From Deltaproteobacteria bacterium (GTDB lineage Bacteria; Bdellovibrionota_C; UBA2361; OMII01): a stretch of 8,338 nt of DNA. The notes beneath the pieces were generated by a model. The model had not been told where the DNA came from and ran no database searches. It was given only the letters and a program-made list of their open reading frames with translations. Position 1 is the stretch's first letter. The number at the start of each line of letters is the position of its first letter. Position numbers and translations under genes: made by a program. The stretch lies in NCBI GenBank assembly GCA_023262305.1, contig JALRCK010000080.1:1-8338 (forward strand), written 5' to 3'. Shown in pieces: positions 1-5,297 of the stretch.

Positions 1-1
1 G

Positions 2-904
2 GAGCTTGGCTCATGGCCTCTAGCGATTACTTCGTACAATCACGGGGTAGGGGGAGTGCGTTCAAAAGTTCGAGCGGCTGGAACTTCAAATATCGCGGAT
101 ATCGTCGAGCATCCGACGGAGCGCTACTTCGGATTCGCCTCTACAAATTTCTATCCAGAGTTCCTCGCTGCTGTTGAGATCTTTCAGGACCACGACAAGT
201 ATTTCCCAGAGGTGCAGGTCCAGCCGCCGCTTCGCCTGGTGGCCTACCCAATTAAGACGCCGATGTCTACGACAACCGCGTCGAGGCAGCTTGGGATTCC
301 GTTGGATAACCTGAAAGAGGCTAACTACGCCCTCTTAGATCCGGTTTGGAAAGGTGCAGCGAAAATCCCCGCGGGATATGTGCTCCAGGTTCCAGTACAG
401 TACACCGACAAGATGAACGAATTGCGAACCCCCGAGCCGATTCGCTCACGGATCGTCACCACTTCCCCGGGTGAGGGTAAGATGTATCGAGTTGGGCGCA
501 AGGAATCGTTGCAATCGATCGCCGCAAGACATAACACCACGCCAGAGAGACTCGTCCAGCTCAATCGACTCACCTCGTCCATCGTTCAGCCGGGACAGGT
601 ATTGATGGTTCCACGAACGGGTGTTTCGTCAGGATCCCCTGCACTTGCTACCAGCTCTGGGTCGATCGTCCAGGCAGCTGAGAACCCGGGACCAACTCAA
701 GAGGCAGCCCGCGTTTCGGTGCCGAGCAAGAGTGCCGCTCCCCGAATAGCGCCAGCGCCTCCTGTCCGGAAGCATAAGGTTCGTTCCGGAGAAACGCTCT
801 CCTCTATCTCGCAGCGGTATGGGCGATCAGTGTCGGATATCAAACGAGCTAACAACATCAAAGGTAGCCGTCTCGTTGTGGGGCAGGTAGTGCGAATACC
901 TTAG
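2..904 (+). CDS. MltD-like lytic transglycosylase with LysM domains, 5' truncated
   Basis: The reading frame is open from the first bases, and the GTG at 56 is an internal valine, so the gene starts before the window. The visible 300 residues open with SWPLAITSYNHGVGGVR (about residues 4-20), the end of a GH23 lysozyme-like fold. The catalytic glutamate would lie upstream, out of view. FGFASTNFYPEFLAA follows at about 42-56, a typical MltD-class segment. A degenerate LysM-like unit (about 78-127, ending IPAGYVLQVP) is followed by two clear LysM domains: YRVGRKESLQSIA onward (about 161-205) and HKVRSGETLSSIS onward (about 258-300). A Ser/Ala/Pro linker separates the last two. By family knowledge such enzymes cleave the glycan strand of peptidoglycan non-hydrolytically in the periplasm and LysM binds the glycan. 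No terminator is evident after the stop. The family call is firm; the exact MltD orthology is not. Confidence 0.9.
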   Translation, partial: ELGSWPLAITSYNHGVGGVRSKVRAAGTSNIADIVEHPTERYFGFASTNFYPEFLAAVEIFQDHDKYFPEVQVQPPLRLVAYPIKTPMSTTTASRQLGIPLDNLKEANYALLDPVWKGAAKIPAGYVLQVPVQYTDKMNELRTPEPIRSRIVTTSPGEGKMYRVGRKESLQSIAARHNTTPERLVQLNRLTSSIVQPGQVLMVPRTGVSSGSPALATSSGSIVQAAENPGPTQEAARVSVPSKSAAPRIAPAPPVRKHKVRSGETLSSISQRYGRSVSDIKRANNIKGSRLVVGQVVRIP

Positions 905-1216
905 TGAGGCAGTTCTACGAGGATCTCTTAGGAGGTCGTGGCCCTGAACGCAGCGCATTCAGCTGGGAGGGGGCAGTTTTGCCAGCATTGCTGAGGGAAG
1001 ATTCGCCAAGAGAGCAGTGAGGTCGGTAAGGGGTAGGTCCCTGGTGTAGCAAAAGTTTTTTCCCCGTGAACTCCATCCTGTTGCTCTCGCTGCGCTCTGT
1101 GTTGCTCTCGCTGCGCTCTGTGTGATTCCGTCCTTCCTTAGGTCACATCCTGTTCGTTCCTCGTCATATCTGTAGGAGTTCGCAGCGGGCGGGAAAAGCT
1201 GCTACAAGGGGATACT
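905..1216. other. Intergenic region with no convincing gene
   Basis: These 312 bases lie between the transglycosylase and the small membrane protein. I see no ORF with good coding character. The region holds a direct 21-bp tandem duplication (listed separately), a run of six T at about 1055-1060 without a convincing hairpin before it, and only short weak hairpins such as GGCA-GTTT-TGCC near 975. The promoter of the downstream gene presumably lies here, but I cannot point to good -35 and -10 boxes. Confidence 0.5.
1079..1122. repeat. Tandem direct repeat, 21-bp unit, about 2.1 copies
   Basis: The unit beginning TGTTGCTCTCGCTGCG occupies 1079-1099 and is repeated without mismatch at 1100-1120, followed by TG. 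It lies about 95 bases upstream of the small membrane protein gene. The exact identity suggests a recent duplication or a maintained double site. Confidence 0.85.
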
Positions 1217-1663
1217 ATGTGCAGTAACAAGTACACATCACGAGGTTTCGGGGCGAGTGGCGCGAGCCGATCGTCGTGGACCGCGCCTCGGGAGTCGTAC
1301 AAGGTCCCTCACGATAAGGGCTCGAGCTTTCTCTTTGGAGGCGCCGGGCTCCGTGGAAGTCCAAAATCGGGTGCACAGCATCGCTCTATGCCAGCGGGAT
1401 CGCGAGAGCCATCAAGCACCCCGGTATCTCGGACGCTCAAACAGGGCGATGCACTCGAGACCTCTGACGAACACGCCAATCGTGCCCCCAGAATCGACTT
1501 CTCAGGTGGTGACATTACAACCACGAAGCTTGAGAGAACCGTCTTACTCCTCGGTCTTCTCATAGCAGCCATTGTCTTCTCTATGGTAGTCCGTGCATGT
1601 GCGAGCGCTTCGGACTCAAGTTGGGTGCAGGAACATCGCGCTCATATCAACCCTGACGACTAA
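1217..1663 (+). CDS. Small single-span membrane protein of unknown function
   Basis: This is a 148-residue ORF that I do not recognise. Residues 1-105 are rich in Ser, Gly, Arg and Pro and look disordered. Residues about 108-126 (TVLLLGLLIAAIVFSMVVRA) form one strong hydrophobic helix, followed by a short polar tail of about 22 residues. This gives a tail-anchor-like layout: a long hydrophilic N-terminus and one span near the C-terminus. The start is supported by AAGGGG five bases before the ATG, one of the few clear ribosome binding sites in the window. The stop TAA overlaps the stop of the convergent hydrolase gene by four bases. Overlapping ORFs in other frames lack such support. The biased composition leaves some doubt that this is a conserved gene. 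Confidence 0.6.
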   Translation: MCSNKYTSRGFGASGASRSSWTAPRESYKVPHDKGSSFLFGGAGLRGSPKSGAQHRSMPAGSREPSSTPVSRTLKQGDALETSDEHANRAPRIDFSGGDITTTKLERTVLLLGLLIAAIVFSMVVRACASASDSSWVQEHRAHINPDD

Positions 1664-2424
1664 CGCGGCGTATGAGTCTCAATGAAGCTCCTGATAGTGT
1701 TCTGGAGCTTTTCTCCGCCTTGTGTCAGTGAATCAATGTGATTGGCGCCTGGGATGATCACGAGCTCTTTCGAAGAGCTGACGGTGTCGTAGAGGATCTG
1801 TGCCATCGAGACAGGGACGATCGGGTCCTCCTCCCCATGAATAATCAACATCGGGACCTTAATATGGGAGGCTTTCTCGTCGTTACGAAATCGCTTCGGA
1901 AGGAGTGGCCACACAGGGAGGTATGGATAGAGGTGTTTCGCCATCTCCCAAGTGTTTGTGAAGGTGCTCTCGGTGATGAGGCAGGCGACCTTGGCATGTT
2001 GAAGGAGATCAATTGCAACAGCGCCTCCCATGGAGCATCCGTACGAGACGACCTTGTCAGGTTGGAACCCGAGCCTTGAAGTAACAAAGGAGTGCGCCGC
2101 GCGAGCGCTGGCATAGACAAGTTCTTCAGAGGGAGTGCCGGGGCTCCTTCCATATCCCGGATAGTCAAATGTGAAGAATGACTGCCCGATCGCGCAGAAG
2201 AGGTGGTAGTGCTCTCGAAATCGGGTGATGTTGTGCTTGTTGCCGTGCGTGAAGAGCACGATAGTCGGTGAGCCGTTATCGACGAATACGCCGTCAAGGC
2301 GCATGCCGAACTCATGACCGAATTCGACTCGCTCGTGGGGGAGGGCGTTGAGACCTCCATGATCCTGGGTGGTCGGCTTGAAGGTGAGTTTTCGTTCTAA
2401 GAGCCGCAGCACAGGGGCACGCAT
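1660..2424 (-). CDS. Alpha/beta hydrolase, ABHD13/17-like serine hydrolase
   Basis: From the ATG at 2424 the protein has 254 residues. Visible features are the oxyanion region THGNKHN (His60-Gly61-Asn62), the FDYPGYGRS segment (about 86-94) typical of ABHD12/13/17-like enzymes, and the nucleophile elbow GCSMGG with Ser131. The likely acid is Asp200 in HGEEDPIVP and the likely base is His229 in GANHID, so the triad is complete. By family these are esterases, thioesterases or lipases; the substrate is unknown. The frame stays open to a GTG at 2499, but that version would run through the terminator hairpin at 2441-2462. I prefer 2424, where LLERKLTFKPT aligns with the usual family N-terminus. 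No Shine-Dalgarno sequence is visible at either start. The stop TAG overlaps the stop of the convergent upstream gene by four bases. Confidence 0.9.
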   Translation of the reverse strand: MRAPVLRLLERKLTFKPTTQDHGGLNALPHERVEFGHEFGMRLDGVFVDNGSPTIVLFTHGNKHNITRFREHYHLFCAIGQSFFTFDYPGYGRSPGTPSEELVYASARAAHSFVTSRLGFQPDKVVSYGCSMGGAVAIDLLQHAKVACLITESTFTNTWEMAKHLYPYLPVWPLLPKRFRNDEKASHIKVPMLIIHGEEDPIVPVSMAQILYDTVSSSKELVIIPGANHIDSLTQGGEKLQNTIRSFIETHTPR

Positions 2425-2431
2425 CCATATC

Positions 2432-2462
2432 AAATAAAAAGGAGCGTGCTCACGCACGCTCC
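2432..2462 (-). terminator. Intrinsic terminator after the RG-tailed orphan gene
   Basis: A perfect 9-bp stem GGAGCGTGC/GCACGCTCC (2441-2449 with 2454-2462) with a 4-base loop is followed on the minus strand by TTTTTATTT (2440 down to 2432). It lies about 50 bases after the stop of the minus-strand gene at 2514. Unusually, the T tract ends only seven bases before the ATG of the hydrolase at 2424, so the structure may also act as an attenuator for that gene. Confidence 0.9.
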
Positions 2463-2513
2463 CTCTAGTGTACCTGGGGATACCCCGGGTTGTCTGCACT
2501 AAGTGCGAACTAA

Positions 2514-3197
2514 CTACGCCTCCTGCGCAGCCTGCTCAACCTCGGCTCCAGCCATGGCCTCCATGTTCTTTGGCCACAAGCAGATGACATCTTCTCCTGG
2601 AACCTGGTAGACGCCAAGCTCGTCGCCATCACGGCGGAAGCCGTATCGAACCGCTCCTCCGTTGTCACGGAGAAGGTCTCGGGCAGTCTTGTCCTGTCCG
2701 CTGAACCAGAGCTGTTGGTACCGCTCAAGGAGGGCGTTGTCATCGAGGAGCTCTCGATCAAGCATCGCGAGACAACGCGTGTCGATGTTGACCTCGCCGA
2801 GGAGCTCGGTAGCTTCCTTCACAGCCTCTGCAGAGCCGAATGAATCACCCTCAGGGTGAACGACGATAGTGTAGGCGAAAGGATCGCGCTCGATTCGGTA
2901 GGTGCCACGCGTTACGGATATAACCTTTCCGCCGTATTCGCGGATCACTTGATTCTTGACGTCAGCAGCCTCATCAAGAACTGAAGCCATCTTTTCGATG
3001 AATTGCCCGTTAGCGAGCATGAACTGGTCAATCAGAACGAGATCGCCGCTCTCAATCGAGATACGCTCTCTCTGATTTCCACTCTCCGCGCTCTGGCGAG
3101 GGTGTCTGCGTGAGTGCCGATCTCCTCGACCGCGCCCACGTCCACGACCTCGACCGCCACGATTAGAGTGCCTGTTATTGCCTCTCTCTCTTCTCAT
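2514..3197 (-). CDS. Orphan protein with Arg-Gly repeat N-terminus
   Basis: I do not recognise the family. From the ATG at 3197 the protein has 227 residues. AGGA lies 11 bases upstream, and the preceding sequence is AT-rich and leader-like; an ATG at 3245 or a TTG at 3266 would lengthen the N-terminus. Residues 1-35 are very basic, with a run of alternating Arg-Gly (about 13-25), a composition known from RNA-binding RGG tails. The codons in the run are mixed, so it is not a simple DNA repeat. The globular part (about 45-227) may be two related halves. GDLVLIDQFML (51-61) with YGGKVISVTRGTYRI (88-102) resembles VNIDTRCLAML (136-146) with NGGAVRYGFRRDGDELGVY (169-187). That duplication is inference. 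The gene is followed by a strong terminator, so it is probably monocistronic. An RNA-binding role is only suggested by the tail. Confidence 0.75.
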   Translation of the reverse strand: MRRERGNNRHSNRGGRGRGRGRGRGDRHSRRHPRQSAESGNQRERISIESGDLVLIDQFMLANGQFIEKMASVLDEAADVKNQVIREYGGKVISVTRGTYRIERDPFAYTIVVHPEGDSFGSAEAVKEATELLGEVNIDTRCLAMLDRELLDDNALLERYQQLWFSGQDKTARDLLRDNGGAVRYGFRRDGDELGVYQVPGEDVICLWPKNMEAMAGAEVEQAAQEA

Positions 3198-3302
3198 ACA
3201 AGGTGAATTCCTATGTTTAAATTGTAAATCATTACGTTGAACCATGTCGGGGCGGGTAGCAGGCAACGAAGCTCGCGCGCTAGTGCGATGAGTCGCTGAC
3301 GA

Positions 3303-3419
3303 ATGTGGGAGATTTTAGAACGTTCTTGGTGGTTGAGTGGAAGAGATAAGCTACAAAGCTTCTTCGCGCACAAACCAATTCAAAACTTCACCACATGGAC
3401 TGCCTCTCGTTCGCCGTAG
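3303..3419 (+). CDS. Possible 38-residue Trp-rich leader peptide
   Basis: An ATG at 3303 opens a 38-codon frame (beginning MWEILERSWWLSGRDKLQ) that ends at TAG within the loop of the hairpin at 3400-3442. It has four tryptophans, two adjacent, which is unusual for so short a frame. A short Trp-rich frame ending in a terminator-like hairpin recalls attenuator leader peptides, but there is no ribosome binding site I trust and no tryptophan biosynthesis gene downstream. It may be a chance ORF. Confidence 0.15.
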   Translation: MWEILERSWWLSGRDKLQSFFAHKPIQNFTTWTASRSP

Positions 3420-3442
3420 CGGAACAGCGAGGCAGCTCTTTT
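3400..3442 (+). terminator. Terminator-like imperfect hairpin
   Basis: CTGCCTC (3400-3406) pairs with GAGGCAG (3429-3435). Inside, after a small asymmetric loop, GTTC (3409-3412) pairs with GAAC (3422-3425). CTCTTTT follows at 3436-3442. The U tract is short, so termination would be modest. No clear plus-strand gene lies upstream except the doubtful 38-codon frame. On the minus strand the same hairpin would sit in the leader of the RG-tailed gene. Confidence 0.4.
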
Positions 3443-3558
3443 AAAGCCCCTAAATGGCTGTAAACATTGGGAGCATATCAGATAGATCCAGGAGTGTCAC
3501 ACATATTCTAAGTGGCTTATCACATTGAAGATATGCGCATCAAACGCTACCTGCCTCT

Positions 3559-3749
3559 GGGGCTCAAAGGCGAAACGCCCCTAACCGTTAAGGTGGAAGG
3601 GGCTTCCTCCGATAGTAAAACTCAAGTTGGTAGTGCCCATGAGAGGCACTGAGGAACTCGGTCGAAGCTTCAGGTGGTGTGCAAAGTGTGGACCTGAAGC
3701 GGTCACGGGTTCCCAACAGGCCCCCCCTAAAAAGGGGGCCTCTTTTTTT
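3559..3749 (+). ncRNA. Candidate structured RNA, riboswitch-like leader or sRNA
   Basis: Several helices can be drawn on the plus strand. GCCCC (3577-3581) can pair with GGGGC at 3559-3563 or with GGGGC at 3599-3603, and a competing GGCG-AAA-CGCC hairpin spans 3569-3579. AGTGCC/GGCACT (3632-3637 with 3645-3650) closes a 7-base loop. A two-stage rod has GGAACTCG/CGGGTTCC (3653-3660 with 3706-3713, one G-U) enclosing GCTTCAGGT/ACCTGAAGC (3667-3675 with 3692-3700) and a 16-base loop. The final terminator stem follows six bases later. The 5' end is unknown. I compared it by eye with tmRNA, RNase P RNA, SRP RNA, 6S RNA and common riboswitches and found no match to their conserved elements. It could be a cis-acting leader of the 3772 gene or a free-standing sRNA. 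Confidence 0.45.
3719..3749 (+). terminator. Strong intrinsic terminator or attenuator
   Basis: GGCCCCC (3719-3725) pairs perfectly with GGGGGCC (3734-3740) across the loop CCTAAAAA, followed by TCTTTTTTT (3741-3749). The minus strand has no T tract on its side, so it acts on plus-strand transcripts. It ends 22 bases before the ATG at 3772, which leaves no normal room for a promoter between them. Confidence 0.93.
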
Positions 3750-3771
3750 CTCAATAACGTGGTGGAAGTCT

Positions 3772-4317
3772 ATGCACCAATCAGAGCACGAAGCAGCGAT
3801 GGGAATTCAGGCACCAGCGATAGGTTTGGGTCTGTGGTACGACGCTGAGAAATTGATCCTTGAAGGGATCTACCTCGATGAGGTTTCAGCCTATCGGGCG
3901 CGACGAAGTTGGATCAAGACCTTTGAGATGAACTTTCTCCTGGAGGAGATCCACGACTTCAAGGTCAAGGTGGTGCTCGACAACGAGGTGGCTCGGTATC
4001 ATGTCCAGTGCACCTTCACGAGCGCGTGCGGTCGATACGCGTTTTGGAGGCTAACGCATCATCAGGCACCCGAGGTGCAGTTCACACTTGAAACTGCTCA
4101 CTTGCCGCACGTGAGCCCGATGCGGTTTGTGGAGCCCACGATCGAGTCAGAGAGTGACGCTCTCGTTCCACCTACCTTCGTGAACGTGGACGAGGAGGAG
4201 GAAAAAGAGGCGCGGGTAGAGAGCCTCGTCGCAGAGCTCGCTGCGCTCGTCAAACGGAAGGCGCGCAAGTGCTTCCGTAGGGCCCGCAGCTTGGTATTTC
4301 AGCTGGGACAGGATTAA
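3772..4317 (+). CDS. Orphan protein of unknown function with acidic stretch
   Basis: I do not recognise this 181-residue protein. The frame is open from upstream, but an earlier start would translate the terminator, so I use the ATG at 3772. The possible ribosome binding site is poor (GGAAG only three bases before). The first 110 residues look like an alpha/beta domain: LWYDAEKLILEGIYLDEVSA (21-40), then strand-like KVKVVLD and RYHVQCTFTS around 64-84, and an aromatic segment RYAFWRLTHH (88-97). Residues 140-147 are almost all acidic (DEEEEKE). The tail (about 150-175) is a basic amphipathic helix with KRKARKCFRRAR. There is no signal peptide or membrane span, so it is probably cytoplasmic. 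The terminator immediately upstream suggests expression by read-through or regulated antitermination. A later start at 3799 is possible. Confidence 0.65.
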   Translation: MHQSEHEAAMGIQAPAIGLGLWYDAEKLILEGIYLDEVSAYRARRSWIKTFEMNFLLEEIHDFKVKVVLDNEVARYHVQCTFTSACGRYAFWRLTHHQAPEVQFTLETAHLPHVSPMRFVEPTIESESDALVPPTFVNVDEEEEKEARVESLVAELAALVKRKARKCFRRARSLVFQLGQD

Positions 4318-4466
4318 GAGATCTCCGCACGAGACTCGGTGAGCGAAGCCTCACGGGAGGCCATGCACGTGGCGGTAATGTGCCCTTTAACGTACGCTTT
4401 TCACCCTTCAGCAACTTTTGTATCCTTGTTCAAGATCTGTGCATTTTGCTTTAGTGAGTTTGGCGC

Positions 4467-5297
4467 GTGGCAACCAGGGGATCTGACGGGCAGCATATTA
4501 TCGCGGCGGGAGAGGTCGGAGCATTCTCTGTGTGTCCGATGTCGTGGAAACTTAAGTGGATCGACAAGACGGCAACCCAGAAGCACTCCTCCGTTGCCTT
4601 AGGGCAGGAGCTTCATAAGCACTGGTCAGTTGTGTTTGAGGAATCGCTCCTGCTGGGGAGATGGATACGTTACCTCGCGGTGCTCATTACCACCGCGGCA
4701 GTTGTCTTTCTGTTGCTCCATCCCCCGGAGGTTCCACTAAGTGGACTCTTGGTGGTTTCTTTTCAAAATAATGGACTTCAACTGGTGGTGCTCGCGGCAA
4801 TTACGTTTCTTGTGATTCGCTCCTTTTTGAAAGCCGCGCGCAAACGACATCGCGCTACGGGCTTCTCCGTCGATCAGGTCGCGCTCGCGATGGAGGGAAG
4901 TTCGATCCTTCCAGCTCGCGAATATATCTCAGAGGCACAAGGCTTGGCAGGTAAACCGGATGCGTTAGTTCGTGAGGGTGATGATCTCATCCCGGTTGAG
5001 CGAAAGCCGCTCGCAAAGAAGCTGCGGGATAGGTATGTAGCGCAGCTCGTGGTGTACATGAGGTTGGTCGAGGAATTCGAGGGGCGACGCCCGTCAAAGG
5101 GGTATCTGTTGCTCGGGGAGAAGGTTCGTCGCGTCACCATCGAGAATACTGAGGCTAAGCAGAAGTGGGTGGGTACGCTTATCTCCCAAATGCGCGGGAT
5201 TCTTGATGGAGAAGAGGCGCAGGCAACGCCGCACCCTGCAAAGTGTTCTAAGTGCGATGTCCGGCACAGGTGTGCTGCACGGGCAGACAACCACTAA
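4467..5297 (+). CDS. Cas4/RecB-like PD-(D/E)XK nuclease with inserted two-helix membrane hairpin
   Basis: 276 residues from a GTG start; an in-frame TGA lies just upstream and the N-terminus fits the family. Cas4-type residues are in order: Cys23 in CPMSWKLKW, the histidine motif GQELH (His50), GKPD with Asp165, VERK with Glu178 and Lys180, the QLVVY motif (Gln193, Tyr197), and a C-terminal Cys260-x2-Cys263-x5-Cys269. In Cas4/Dna2-type nucleases the four cysteines hold a 4Fe-4S cluster, and His, Asp, Glu and Lys bind the metal and catalyse DNA cleavage. Between His50 and Asp165 lies an extra stretch of some 65-80 residues with two hydrophobic helices (about 66-84 and 104-120). GRWIR before the first and KAARKRHR after the second fit both nuclease halves being cytoplasmic. 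No cas gene or CRISPR repeat is nearby. Its stop overlaps that of convergent fmt by four bases. DNA-end processing at the membrane is inference. Confidence 0.88.
   Translation: MATRGSDGQHIIAAGEVGAFSVCPMSWKLKWIDKTATQKHSSVALGQELHKHWSVVFEESLLLGRWIRYLAVLITTAAVVFLLLHPPEVPLSGLLVVSFQNNGLQLVVLAAITFLVIRSFLKAARKRHRATGFSVDQVALAMEGSSILPAREYISEAQGLAGKPDALVREGDDLIPVERKPLAKKLRDRYVAQLVVYMRLVEEFEGRRPSKGYLLLGEKVRRVTIENTEAKQKWVGTLISQMRGILDGEEAQATPHPAKCSKCDVRHRCAARADNH

Larger units (their letters stand above)
3198..3771. other. Long intergenic region rich in potential RNA structure
   Basis: About 570 bases separate the divergent genes at 3197 (-) and 3772 (+). I find no convincing protein gene of normal size. 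The region carries a weak plus-strand terminator-like hairpin (3400-3442), a cluster of hairpins (3559-3713) and a strong plus-strand terminator (3719-3749). Both promoters should be here, but no box pair is good enough to annotate. Confidence 0.6.

Noticed and set aside
938..1000. AGGAGG followed by a GTG and a short frame after the transglycosylase
   Set aside because: The GTG lies only two bases after AGGAGG, too close for initiation, and the frame has about 18 codons.
1845..2360. Second minus-strand frame of 171 codons within the hydrolase gene
   Set aside because: Ser/Thr/Pro-rich low-quality translation overlapping a clear alpha/beta hydrolase; a shadow frame.
3316..3328. Palindrome AGAACGTTCT as a LexA-like operator
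   Set aside because: A 10-bp palindrome is expected several times by chance in 8 kb, and the spacing does not match a known LexA box.
3480..3750. Known housekeeping RNA (tmRNA, RNase P RNA, SRP RNA or 6S RNA)
   Set aside because: The conserved ends and core motifs of these RNAs are not seen, so I left it as an unassigned structured RNA.
4339..4361. Possible terminator after the 3772 gene (GTGAG/CTCAC or GCCTC/GAGGC stems)
   Set aside because: Stems are only 5 bp, mutually exclusive, and no T tract follows.
4339..4602. Plus-strand frame of 87 codons before the Cas4-like gene
   Set aside because: It overlaps the start of the Cas4-like gene in another frame and shows no conserved motif.
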